Positions 38,838 through 51,890 of a stretch of 64,000 nucleotides of DNA are shown here, one piece after another (positions within the stretch are counted from its first letter, which is position 1; every line of letters begins with the position of its first letter). The notes under the pieces were generated by a model that worked only from the letters and a program-made list of their open reading frames with translations, was not told the origin of the DNA and ran no database searches. The stretch covers positions 25,677,598-25,741,597 of the forward strand of contig NC_060235.2 in assembly GCF_021155775.2 (NCBI RefSeq). Direction: 5' to 3'. Source of the stretch: Neodiprion pinetum. Lineage: Eukaryota > Arthropoda > Insecta > Hymenoptera > Diprionidae. A program made the translations under genes and the position numbers.

Positions 38838-39288
38838 TAAATTTTTACTGCGTTATTGGTGCTGTTTGTTTCTTGGTGGTGGAAATAACTCGATATTTTA
38901 GTGACAAAATAATTTTTTCAGTTAAATTCATTCAAATTAAATCAAGTACTTCAACTTGATTTGTATAAATTACAAATTAATTTTATCAATTCGGATAAAT
39001 TTCTTGAATTCAATTTAATTGATTTCAAATCATGAATTTCAATTTTTCTCTCGATAATTCAGTCTAATTCAAGTAAGTCTAAAAAAATTTGAATTCACCA
39101 TTTTGTACATCATCCGATTCAACTCAATTTTTTACCAACCCAGACCCGCCGAACTCTTACGAAAAATAACCCAGGGTTGTGAGTTTTCATACCCATATCT
39201 TCAGTCAACGTGGATACTCAAGTCACCTTGGGATATATACAACCATTTATACCGCAATGCGTGGCTTATAGTATGCTTACCGTTTTCA

Positions 39289-39306
39289 CGGCGCAATATT
39301 GCGCCG
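39289..39306. repeat. 18-base perfect palindrome
   Basis: CGGCGCAATATTGCGCCG reads identically on both strands. It stands out in composition from its AT-rich surroundings. It may be a protein-binding dyad or a relic of a mobile-element end. Confidence 0.7.
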
Positions 39307-42300
39307 GATGACGGTAATTTACAGCACAAAATGAAATAAGAGATCGCCATACAACCTGGCTCAAAATTGGAAATAACTGTTCACTTCATCTGTAAAATGA
39401 CAACTTGAACAGGTACAGAGAATAATAACAAGCCGCCATACAGCCAAAATGAGATTTGACGCGAGCATTATCAGTGAGGCGAAAGTTGTGGCGTAACAAT
39501 AGCACAGCAATTGTGCATCAATGGCAGTGGACAATAAAAAGGAAATGGAAATATAAACTTCCGCGTAACAAGGACAAACTCTAGTACGTTATAATTGTAC
39601 TTTGTATATACGTATTTTGTTCAGTCGACTCACGCGGCGACGAATCCTGACATTTCCGTAAATGTAACAAAAGAAATCCGCACTAATATGGTATTTGTTA
39701 CATACCTCTGCGGAATTTGCCTTGTACGATCCGCACAATTGTAGCTGAAACAATTAAAATTCATATCGGTTGACTCAGAGCCAAGTCTTGATCGTTTTGT
39801 AGATATTCTTGTGGTAGACATTTTTTTACTCGCATTCAGAGTCAACTCCGTAGACGGAAAAGCGACAATATTTTTATAGCTGACTCATGCGGTTTTCCAC
39901 GGTGTCCTAGTTACCGCAGCTACTGCGTCGAAAGTTCTCACTATTATTTTTAGCCCAAGACTCTGTTTGTTTTATTTTTGACTTGGTTTTTTGTTTTTAG
40001 AATTTTTCCACCGACAATTGTACAACGGGTGAATTCGGATCATGTCGTTAACTAAGTTTCACGAAATTTGTCAGCAATCTATAGGTTGTTTTTGAGGGCT
40101 TGGAAGAACGTAAAGAATGCCTTGGTTATTTTGAAAAAATGAAAATTTTGAGGTTTGTTAAGCCTGTGTAATAACGGTTTTTTTTTTTCAATGACTCGAC
40201 ATTTTGGGTGAAAAGAAATTCTCTATTGAATTTCATCCGAATTTAGGGACGACATTGAATATTTGGTCTTCCTACTTTCTAAATCCGATCCTTAGTTGGT
40301 TATTACTCGTGATGGAACAGATAAGACGGTTATTTCCGTGCAGTGATGTCCCTATGCAAGGAAAGACTATTATAACAATGTTATTCCATTTAACGATAGT
40401 AATTATCAGAAAGTTGGTACAATTTTTGTAAAAGGATTACCGAATTGATGACAAAACAGCGTTTTCATTAACCTACTACTTCGGACAATAATAGTTTCTT
40501 TGCGATTTTTATAGGAAAAGCTGATAATCTTGTTAATAAAGAAATGGACGGATGAGGCCGTTTAAAAAATTGTAAAAGTCATACCTACTACACGGGTATA
40601 ATCTGGCTCAATACTATACGAACACAAAAAGATTGTTAGTCTTAAGTTGAAGATAGCGAATGAAAAATTTGTCCAAGTGAAATTATTCTCGCTGCGTGGA
40701 ATTCCTGAAACGATTATTAGCCTAATTTTAATTGCCAGGGTATTCAAGTCATTCGTTATGGGAATGATTGAAATTTAGTGGACATATTGTGGGGAAAAAA
40801 AAGTATCAAAACTTATAAATTTCTCGATTTCTTCAAAAGCGCGTAATCAAACACGAATAAATTTCGCTCCAACTTCAAAGGAACTTCTGAGTGATATAAA
40901 AGTGTGAAAAAAATCGCCGTAATCGTTGCTAAATCGGTATATCCGTGTATGCGGGCGAATTTCTCCTGGACTAAAAATGAGTCGAAATTCTCCGAGTGGT
41001 TCGCGTGCGAAGAAAAGCGACTAATGACAAAACTCACGTCACGCAAACACACGACGCCGTTTCCAAATGAAACGGAGGCTTCGTGGAGGATTCTTCGACA
41101 TCGGGTGTTCGGGGGCGTCGAAGGGTGGTAGAAATTCTCCCGCCCTTGCAAGACGATAGTAAACCTATTCCGGTAGCACCGGCACGATTGCCGCTGGTAA
41201 ATATAGGGAAGCCGAGTCCGTGAGTCACGATTTCGAGGGATATTTCCGTCCAGGTCCAGACGCCGACGTCGCGACGTCATCCTGCGGGAGGCAGCCGGCC
41301 GAATCCGCGTTGCTTTTATCGCGGCTGGATCGGCTGCTTCGAGAGTGTAGTTGCACGATACCTGCACAGTTAAGTATACGATTCCGCCTCACCTTTACGC
41401 TCGACTCTTTTTCGCCGCATTAAGCATGTACGGGGCGTACAGTCAGGCCGAAAAATCGTCGAAATTTAAGGTTGGTGAAACGAAAGGTTGGAGTCGGCAA
41501 TTAGACACTTTCAAGGAATGTGTCTTAAATGCAAACAGCTGCTGTTAAATAATTTCATCAACTAAGAATCGGCATTGCTAATTATCCGATTCTGATTAAC
41601 AATAGCTGATTTTATTTCCGAATGAATCCTCGATAGATTCTCGTTACCACAACTACATATTTCAGTAATAAACTAACCGTCGAACGCAATGTTGATTAGA
41701 TAAACCTGTTCATGGATTTTTCAGTACGAAAGGTGATTTCCTTGATGTTTTGAGTCGCAGATCAGCGTTCACATCTGAATTTGAGTGCCTTTGTGCTTTT
41801 TGTTGAAGCCTTAGAGTTACACTTTTCAAATTTTCTTACGGCCATGTCTTTGTTTCGACATATTTTTGAGCTGACTGTACGTCCCACACGTCCTTAAATT
41901 CATCGCCAAATTATACAGTTCGCTTGCACCGGCCTCGACTCTACACTCCGAGGACACTCCGCGAGATCTCGAGATGCACCATTCGCTGCTTCCTCGTATA
42001 CTCACCTCGGGTTAACTATTTTTATTTATATGTTTCTCACAGCTCGGTGTAGTGCAGCAGCAGCCGGTTCATTGATCGAAACTTGATGCACGCGTCCCGG
42101 AATAAAGACACAAAGAAAAGACCTCAGGGCCGCCGAGACATCAATCGGTTGACTCATGTGCCCACCTATTGACGTCACAGAATCTTAATCGAACTCTAAG
42201 TATTGGCTGAAGGTAGCGAGGTTACGAATTTGCAATATAAAGCAAGTAGCGTGGAAGCGAAGTTCATGTTTTCGCAAGTTTTTTTACTCTTGTAAAATAT

Positions 42301-45300
42301 CAATCATATATGTTCAAATGTTAGCCAGGCAAACCCAATACTTGGTTCTCTGGTATGTGTTTTGATATTTTGACAGCGTGTGTAATGAGAATCGATGAAT
42401 TTCCACGAAGGTGATAGTGTTAGAACCTGCGACTGCGACTTTCGTAATACAAAATTACAAAGGTAAATATCGTCCTCGAATCTACGTGGAATGTGATCGT
42501 TTCGGATTCAAGATTACCTGGAAATTGTTTACCTGTGTAAAAGTTAATCTGTGGAAATATTTGGTCAGAGGATAATTGCTTCGCAATGTTAAGCGTGGAA
42601 TTTCCACGATTATTCAAAAATTATATTGCGAATTCAAATCAAATGACTACCTGATCAAAATTAATAGGTTCTACGATTAAAAGAGTAATGATTTTCAAAA
42701 AAAAGCATAGGTATATGAGGATTTGGAAAAAGTATCGTTTTCCTGTGATGTGATTTTCACTTGCTCAATGTAAACATGTAAAAATATAATTTCCCAATAA
42801 ACAAAATAATACATGAATGGGAAAGTAGCATTTTTTATCACTTGAAGCGAATACATTGAATCAAACTTCGAGTGATGCTAACTATTTCGAATTTGTTACT
42901 CTCCCTCGTTTTCCCTGCTACATCTCTACTCAGTCATCGGTGGATACGTCACAAAGAACAGATGAATCACCCACAGAAGATGATTTATTCTGTGAAAACA
43001 TGAAATTCGCAAAAGTGTTACGCCTGCAAAAATACCTACGTGCGAATAAAATTAAACGCTTTCAGAATAATTTTTATTCTTACGGAGAAGAGATACTTGC
43101 ATCGGTATTTCTTGTTTAAACTGTACGCAACTAAAGGTATTGAAAATAATCGTTAAACTTTTCCATTAAAAACAAGATCCTTACCGTGAGATGATCCAGC
43201 ATCTGAATTTAGCGCTATCGAGTAAACATCTATCAACGTAGTTGCTAAGTTAATTGAATCGCGAACTCAACACACGGTTCAAATATAAAAATGAATCTTG
43301 TGAATTCGAAAACAAACCCGACGTATCTCCGACTTCAGTAATAATAGGACAAATCGTTGCGTATACAGCTGATACACTTTTCATTTCAACTTCAAATATA
43401 ATATAATGATAATAGATGGTTTCCTTACCCAATTCCTGGGTAAATTTGTACTTGATCCCGTGCACAATTACAGTCATCAACAAACGTTTGAAATTTGACT
43501 TATTCGTACTCATACGGTTTCAACTTCTCGATGAAAAATATTATCACTGCCAGCAAAAATGGCAGCAAACTCGTTTAAATAACAACAGAATTCCGGAGCA
43601 TGAAATTTCACAAATTTTTTTCACTCGGATTCATTGCTCCTGCATATACGTAGACAAGTAACTCGAAGTAAGGAGTACCCATGATCCATAAGGATTCACC
43701 GAACAGTTTAGCACGAAGAAAGTGATATTGTAGCAGAAGCTTTCCGTGAAACTTGTCGCATCCTAAAGCGAGTAAATGGGTCTCGGTATAATCGGCGAGT
43801 GTAGAGCGGGGAGTTTCATAAAAAGCTCCGAGTATGCAGCGAGCTTTATCTATTTATAGACCGAGTCTTCGCAGATCGGTCGATTAGCGTCGTGATTTAG
43901 TCACGCCACGTGGCGGATGACAAACGCCTTTCTGCACCGTTTTTGGCCGTCTCTCACGTGGCATGCCCGCGTTCCGTAAATAAGCAAACCGTTCGACCTC
44001 AAGGACGTGGGTACAGCTCATCTCCGAGGAATCTTGGATCCTGGATCCGCGTCTCACGCCGCGATGCCGGCGTCGCCAACTATTCGCCCGTATTTTCGCA
44101 CACGCGCGCGAATCGTGCCGTAAGTGCGTCTTCTTCTGGGAAATTCTCCAAGACGATGCGACGACGTACCGAACGTCTGCTCCCATGTCTGATGACTGTC
44201 TGTCCGCAGTCTGCAGCCTTCCTTGATGCTTATTACGCGAACTTCTTGCTCGGTGATCGGCCCCGGAGACGTTGGACATTCGTCTCCGATGACGATGAAA
44301 ATAAAAAGGGAAAGTCAGGCGAGCTGACGATTTTAACCCTTACCCTGTCACGTGGTTCACCGTACACGTTGGCTGGCACATGGGGTCTTTCGCGTTTTAC
44401 CCTTGTTCCGGTTATTTTAAGAGCTCCGAGAATTGTGAAAAAAAGCATGTATGTTCTTTAAGGCTTCTAGTTTAAGATTCAATAGTTTGTTTATTTTTTT
44501 CGTCGAGGGGAGAAAGCCGTGCGCATTCTTGTTTACAAAATATATACACGAGAAGAAATAACGCGAGATGGAAAGACACCGCGTGATAGGGTAAAGGTTG
44601 TACGTACAGTTTGAAATCAGTACCTACTTGTCTAATAACTTTATCACAATTTAACACAATCGTAAACTACGGTGTTTCTCTTAATAATGCCTAATAATAA
44701 CATCCTGAAATAATTAAAAATAGAACTTTGATATTGATTGTTAATTTCAAATCGCTATAGAACGGTAAAGAATTTAGTAGACTTTTCAGATTTCACTCTC
44801 TGTGTTGAGTCATTTTATTTGGAAGATTGTTCTATACAATCCCACAATGGCAATTTCTTTTATCACGTTAGCATCGTTGAAGATTTATTTTGTCGACATT
44901 GCACGCATACTGATTTTCATGAAAAAATACAAGCAATACAAAATTGACTATTGAGAGGAGAGAAAAATTTAGTTTGCTGAATTTGTGACAAACAGTCTTC
45001 TAAACGGTTGAATTGAACGATTCTACTAAACTTTTTACCGATTTTAAACAATTTAAAGTAAAAAAAAAAAACAGTATCTAAGCTCTCTTTCATACTTTCA
45101 GTCACTTTTTTTCAAACCTTCTATGGCAAACATTGTACAGCTCATACATGTGATATTATGATAAACACTTAATTGATTTCCAACTGTACAACCTCCTCAA
45201 ACTCTCAGTTTTCCTTTTTCTTTTCTTTCCTTGACTCATACCTTAAAAAAAAAATGCGAATATGATTCCTCGTTAATTTCGAATGATCTTTCATGGTTTT

Positions 45301-46211
45301 TAAGAAAAGTGCGTGTCATATTTTACTGAAGGTACATTAAATATGCGGACATTTATAGAAAGTAACACAAAAAGCATACGATTGCAATAAAAATGCACTG
45401 CGGCAATCGGGAGAGATGATTCTGTGAATTAGCTGCCAGTAAACAACGTATCTTTATCATGGCGTACGAACTTTTCAACCTAAATACCATTGTTTGAAAT
45501 TTTGGCACAGGAATCGAGTGTTTCGGTAGCGGATAGCCACGCGCTTCTCTTGAGACGCAGAGCATAAAATGTTGAGATCAGCGCTTGATGCTGTGTATCT
45601 CATTATTTATAGATTTACAAGTATTAGTCACACCTGGCGAGATTACGGGTCTGTCAACCTTCCTCACGCGTCTTCATCCTCATCACGATTTCGCGCCACA
45701 ATGGATCTCCATATCAGGAATGCTGATCAAAGTGCAATGAATACACTCAGAGAGTGTAAATTTGTAACTTATGACGAGGTCTCCGTAACATTTGCCAAGA
45801 CAATTTATGCAGTTAGTATGACTTAAACGGGTCGCGATGAATTCACCTGCAGAAAAACCTGCATGACCCTGATTTGCAAATCAATCTCGTCAAAAATTTC
45901 ATCTTCGCGTTCCGAGTAATACGAGTTCACGGAAAGATCGGTGAAACTTGAAAATTTTTTCGAGTAAAATGCGAAGACCCTTGTCTTGTGCAGGTTATCG
46001 GTAAAGAGCAAGTCTGGATTACAGTCGTCTTCTACGAAATTCGTTCGCGTAATTCAGTCGTGACTTGACAGGGGATGTTCACCGGTAGTCGGAAGTTCAC
46101 TCACTGTCGAAGAATCTGAAAAACTCGTTGATAAAACATACCACCTCTCCTCGGTTGTATCATTTCTGAATCACTGCGCTGAGTAAGTCACCACGGGTTT
46201 TCTTATTTTGG

Positions 46212-46219
46212 TATAAAAG
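46212..46219 (+). promoter_or_regulatory. orphan TATA-box-like core promoter
   Basis: TATAAAAG followed by a GC-rich AGCAGCCGCCGC stretch and a CCATCTCACTT sequence at roughly +33 to +40 resembles an insect core promoter. The downstream frame (46230-46427) shows nothing recognisable. It may drive a non-coding RNA or be fortuitous. Confidence 0.25.
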
Positions 46220-47385
46220 CAGCCGCCGCATGACACAACTTGCCATCTCACTTCCTTTAAACAGCATTCCAGAAACATTGAAGGGTAGTTCAAATCGCCC
46301 TGATTTTACCAGAGGCTGGAAACATCCTGGAGCAAAAGGTCGCCTAAAACGTTCGACCGATCACTACAGAACTTCGAACACCTCTGTGAGAGAATTTTTT
46401 TTTTCCATTCACCGCATAAACTATTAAAAATATCAAAATATTTGGTTGTTTTGGTTGAATTCCGAATTTCCCGGATGTTAGCAATGAAGACTTCAACCTA
46501 CGAAGACAGATGATAACGTATTGGGTTTCAAGTACCGACTCTCTAGATTTTTCTAACCGAAGCCAGTAAGATTCTCTGAGAAATCGTGGACTGCCAAGTC
46601 ATCATCGAAAGGGATATTCAACGAATGATTATAACAAACGTGCTTTGTAACAACGAATCGTTTCATCACTTTTATCATTTATCACTTGCGAGCGAGTCAG
46701 GCTAATCTTGGCTATCTCAACGGTATGACTTCAAACATCACCTTACTCAAAAAGAAAACTATCTATCCTTTTTCTCGACGAACACTGCAAGGAATATGTT
46801 CGTACAAAAATTCTCATTGAACATTAACGACGAATCTCTTTGGTTCGAAGGGTTGACACTCTGCGCCGTTAGAATATCGGAACGATTCCAATGGCCAAAT
46901 CTGTTCGTCAAGCTAATCGCGAGGTCTATTCGAATACGAATCCTTGAATCCTTTTCGAAGAGACTAAAAAAATAGAACAAAACGAAACGGATATTGGTCA
47001 GCTTCTCGAGCATATTGCGTATCACCGAGGGTCGCGCGTTATCGGGTTTGAAGTTCCGACATTAGTCACTGCACGTGCCACGCTTTGTCCGATATTATCT
47101 AGTCTGTACACGTTACACGCTTGTCAAGATATCAGTACACACATAACGTTTCGGTGCAGTTAGCGGGAGTGTAATTGAGAGTGAAGAGGGTGGAATTTGG
47201 TGAAAAAACCTAAACGAAGTAAAATGAAAAGTGCACGTGATTGATATCGCGAGCGTTATCAGAGCGCGCCGAGACCTACCCACCAATGGGACGTCGCGAC
47301 TGAAAGATACTTGTTGTCGGATTGCTGAACGTAAGGATAATCGGGCAAACAAACTTACCTAGGACAAGTGAATGCGTACACAAAA

Positions 47386-47775
47386 TGACTCATGTGCCAT
47401 AGAGCAAGCTTTTCCCGTCGCCCCCCTTACGTGTCATCCAATCATCACACCACGCCATATACGCATTACAAGGGACTGACTGGCTGCTGCACTCGCAATC
47501 AATTCCCAACGACAGCTTGAGTCAATATACGCATCTGTATTACGTGCGAGCGTATTATACGACGTACTCGGGTTACTTTTTTTCTTTTTTGGCTTCCCAG
47601 TTTCCACTTGCAGAGAGGATAAGTAATCGCCCTGTGTGACGGTTTTTTCACGCAAGGCGTCGCCAATTATTAGATTTTCTTACTTTCTACTACTTGCCGC
47701 GACTCGTCGACGTGGATAGGCTGGTGATTCTTTCAAAAACCGAAACAAACTTGCGAGTAATCAAGATGTGAGTCA
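47386..47775. promoter_or_regulatory. cluster of three AP-1 consensus sites
   Basis: TGACTCA at 47386, TGAGTCA at 47518 and TGAGTCA at 47769 fall within 390 bases. AP-1 (Jun/Fos) binds this heptamer. The cluster lies in the desert 11 kb beyond the 3' end of the puckered-like gene and is a candidate JNK-responsive enhancer. Confidence 0.4.
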
Positions 47776-50700
47776 GATATTGCTTTGTCAACTTAATGCA
47801 ATACTTACTTCGTGATTCAGTTTCACGGAATCGCCCAACGACTGAAGTGACGATAATTTACGACAAACTTTCGAAATTCGATGCATGGCACGTATGTAAT
47901 GTTTAAGCAATATGTTTAGTCTTGTCATATAATTATTGCGGGAAAATTAATGTAATTATTATTAAGTAAACAAACAGGATGAATCGACCGGCTTGAAAGA
48001 ACTCATCGTCATAGAACCGGCCGATATTCCCATTGTTTTGCGAGGGTCAAAATCTTCGTGAAAAATATTTTTATTCTTAGAAATAAATATTGCTGAAAAT
48101 ATTATCATAGTTGAGTTAGGAAAATTCACATCGATTCACGTCGAAATCATTATAATAATCGGTTTATTCGATCTCGAGATATCCTCAGGTGAAAATTGAT
48201 CTTACGGACACACAGATTCAACGATCGTTTTTCAATTTTCAGGACGATTATTACAATTTCCTCTCCTATCTGGAAATGGGGAAGCTGGAAGTTAAAAATA
48301 AAAAAGACACGTATGTATGAGAAACTGCGTCTGTTGGTTTTCCACATCAAAATGATCAATTCATGATATTTATTGACCATGAAATATCTGAAGTCATATT
48401 AGATTTCTGAAAAATTGTTAAAGCTGTTTCTCTGCCTCCGGTGTGTAGATGCATAATTTCACGGTGTAAATACATTAATTTCTATAGTGAGAAAAAGGTA
48501 ATTTGTCATGGGTATCATTTTTCACTTCAAGTACAGTCAGAATTGTAAGAAAATATGATAAAAGTATACATTTTGTGTGATTATAGTCGTCAATACTTCA
48601 TTTCCTGGTAACTCCAACATTCAATCTGTTTGTTTAATTTCCCACAAGGCCTTATAATCAATTTATATAAGCACCAGCATCAAATAATTGCAATTATAGT
48701 TACTAAAAAAATATAACACGAGTGATCATAATCAAAAATAACAGTAACTTTCTGGTTACAGTTATGCAATACTAATTTTTGTTTTATACCCGAAACAATA
48801 TTTTTCTGTTAGGGTAAAAAATAAAAATAGTTAAGGACCGCACGGTGGCCAGAACTAGAAATTTCTCTCGGTCCAATTACGTTGTTCACCATTCTCTACG
48901 AGACGTAGGACAAGTTTAATTAACGGTTAAACGAAAGTTGATGAAGGTTTTCACGTGTTCTCATTTCGAGCGGGTGTTGCAGGGTCTCGACGTCCGTCTG
49001 ACTAATTGCAAGAAGTGCTTACCTCACCTCGAAGAGAGGAAAGTGAAGCTGGCGCCGTGGCGTATGACGTATCGTTTTTCTAAGAGACGTGATGAAACGC
49101 GTACGTTTTACTGCAGTTGTTCCGAAGGAATGAACAGCGCGGTACATTTTGCAACGATACTATCTCCTCTCCGTTTCATCGTGAAAATGGAGCTTCGAGC
49201 GATTAGATAAAACTCGGCGCCTGGTCAGGTAGACGTGTACAGTCAGGATGGTCTCAAACTTAGGACGTCATAAAATTCCCTGACGTTTCCAGGTTTTCCT
49301 GCAGAGCCAGAAATGCATTTTTCAAGATATTTATGAATCGTGTCCATGCAAAAAGTAGACAATAAAAAAATTAATCCATCATTTTCATGGATTATATTTT
49401 GGTCATTTCGAAGGCTTTGTTACCTACTTCACTCATATCCGCAAGTTTCTTGTTAAAATTTGAATGTTCGGAAGGACGGAATAAACTGAAATATCAATTT
49501 TTTTTTTTTCTAATAGTTCGACACTTTCGCTTGATTTTACAACGCAAAACAACAAGCCCCGACTTTTCCGTTCAGGTTCTCTATATTCCACCATGGCAAA
49601 CCGCGGAAAAGCGATAGCGTAATTTTCCGAGGGGTTGATAATGGGCCGACACGTCACCCCCGTGACGAAGGCTCGGAACGTTGCGTCATCCACCATTCAA
49701 TCCCTCGCTCACTCAACTGCCTACTCGTTTGCCCATTCACCATTTCGCCACTGTATAGCTGAAAATATACTCAATCCGACTTCCCTGCGATAATTCCCTT
49801 TCGTTCCGCTGCGACATATGCGACTCTCCAGTGCTCCGCAGCACGCGACCATCGCCTAATGCTTTATTGTTTCAGACTTGACTGGTTTTAATGCTGGTCC
49901 GAATTAACTGCCTGGTTTTCCTTAAGTGTTCCTGTATCGGTAGGGAATTAACAAAATTAACCGAACTGGCCGGAGATAAACGCCGACAACCGTTGACGGA
50001 TAAAATGATGATGAGATCTTATTGCAGACATGCGAAAAATTACACAACCAAAAAACATGATAAATCTACTTCACAGATGAAACAGGGAGGTCTTCGTAAA
50101 ATGTCAAATATCTCAGATAACCAATTTACGAAATTATTAATCCAGGTAACTCAATCGGATGTATTTTGACTAACGAGGAAAAATGAATTTTCCCTTAAGT
50201 GGTCATTTGAAGTTATCGTGTCGAAAAATGACCAAATCTGTAAGTTTCTTGCACATATCGAATAGAAGATGAAATTTCACTCCACGTGACCGAGAATCAC
50301 GGACTGTTTGTCGACGAATTGAGAGTTCGCATTCGTTATCTTCTTCTCCGATGAGTCTAGTTTCATTTTTCCAACGTCGCGCACAAGCGGTCCAATTAAG
50401 ATGAATAAGCGTAAGAGTGTTTATCGGTGTATTAACAAATGAGTTGTTTACAGGTCATTCAAGCGTCAAGGACCGCGACATTTACCATTGACAATTACGA
50501 CAAGATTATTTATTCTGAATCTGATTTATAGCAAAGCGACGCGACACTGACGTCAAACGATCGGTCGATGATTCAGGTCCGACAGCGTGAGACGAGCTTT
50601 CGACGGAAGTCCGGAGGGTTTTCACGTCCCTCGATGACGCGAGACGGCAATAAAAACTTGTAAAAATGACGAAACTGACGTTTTGCAAATCGTCTACGTA

Positions 50701-51269
50701 TTTACTCAATTCGGGCCAATTGCGTACCCGATACACATGTACGCGCGCAGAGATCTCGCCGTTTAATCTTCTGCGGCTGGGGAAGAGAGACCCGCGGCAC
50801 GTGCCGTATGAGTCGAGTCCAAGATCCCATCGCCGATCGAATCCGTGGGGTGAAGAGTCGGGGATTATTCCCATTATTACTCCCCCTTTGCCGTCCGGGG
50901 ATGTTTGGTGCGATGCTTTTGAGCTGCCGATGATTGATATTCAATCGGCGAGTTGATTATGACGCGTGTTCTCACCCCAACCGCCGGACCGCTGTGACTC
51001 AGTTTAAATCAGCCTGCAGGGAGAAGCTCAAAAAGCCCCCTGCATCGGCCGCGATTACTCACCCCTATTCTCTCCCAGCTTCCCCCGATCCAGGACACGA
51101 GGCTCTTGTAAACTCGACTGTTTGCGGGAATCCTCCCGCTGCAGCGGTGATCATTTCTTCAGGGTGACCCTCGCCTTTTCACCGCACCGTCTGACTTATG
51201 ATAGACATGTCATCGCGAAAATCTGCTTTGGAAAGAAAAAAAAAATATACATATACACACATATACATA

Positions 51270-51890
51270 TATGGGGCATTCCACGTCAAATCGAACGGTT
51301 GGCTTCCCTGACCCATTTTAATCTGATTCACCCTTTCACACGATCAAAATATATTACATTGAAAGGATGAACTTTGAATTTTTTCGGATTTTTTCGACAC
51401 GTGATTTCTTCGCAATTCATACAATAAATTGATTTCAACAATGTTTTGATTTTTCCCACCTGGACGACATGTGAAAAACGTTCGTTGACAAAAATTTTAT
51501 GTTCTATTGTGAACGACCTTTTCTCGAGGAATATACTCTGTAGTAAATCTATCATTTGACACGATTCCTGAGACGATACGTGAGTTCCGTACCGCCGGAC
51601 AATATTTTTTAAGCATATTCATCCAAGGTAAGAATTCAACGACGCGTCGCGTATCGTAATACCGACTGTGTAACTTTCACCGTTCGTACCGCCACATTAT
51701 GGTACGTATGGATGAGAAATTTCACAGTTTCATTTAAACTGTTCCTCGTAACTTTTGAACTACTTTTCCGCCCACTACGAAACTTATAGACAATCTTTGG
51801 TACTGAAAAAGACATGCTGTGTAAAAATTTCATGTTTTCATGTTTCAATATCGTCAAAGTGGAAATAGGTCCAATCACTCACTCATTCAT
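51270..51890. mobile_element. possible non-autonomous transposon remnant
   Basis: The segment opens with GGGGCATTCCACGTCAAAT, a phrase I associate with dispersed insect repeats, and is preceded by a TA/CA-rich microsatellite (51236-51270). No transposase frame or clear terminal inverted repeat is visible, so borders and identity are uncertain. Confidence 0.3.

Larger units (their letters stand above)
38029..46200. other. gene desert, left part (3' UTR of E, then non-coding DNA)
   Basis: No supported coding exons. 38920-39110 is AT-rich and dominated by repeated AATTCAA-like motifs. An 18-base perfect palindrome lies at 39289-39306. GC-richer islands lie near 40980-41440 and 43780-44300. Open frames in them (for example 43910-44461 + and 43884-44279 -) overlap on both strands and show no domain. 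AP-1 consensus sites occur at 39771, 39881, 41221, 42150, 44806 and 45232. Confidence 0.5.

Noticed and set aside
40813..41367. 184-codon minus-strand frame
   Set aside because: Part of a GC-rich island, rich in Arg and Ser, with no recognised motif or exon partners.
43884..44461. Overlapping frames of 131 (-) and 183 (+) codons
   Set aside because: They lie in a GC-rich island and overlap on opposite strands. Neither has a domain, signal peptide or splice-compatible neighbour, so lack of stops reflects base composition.
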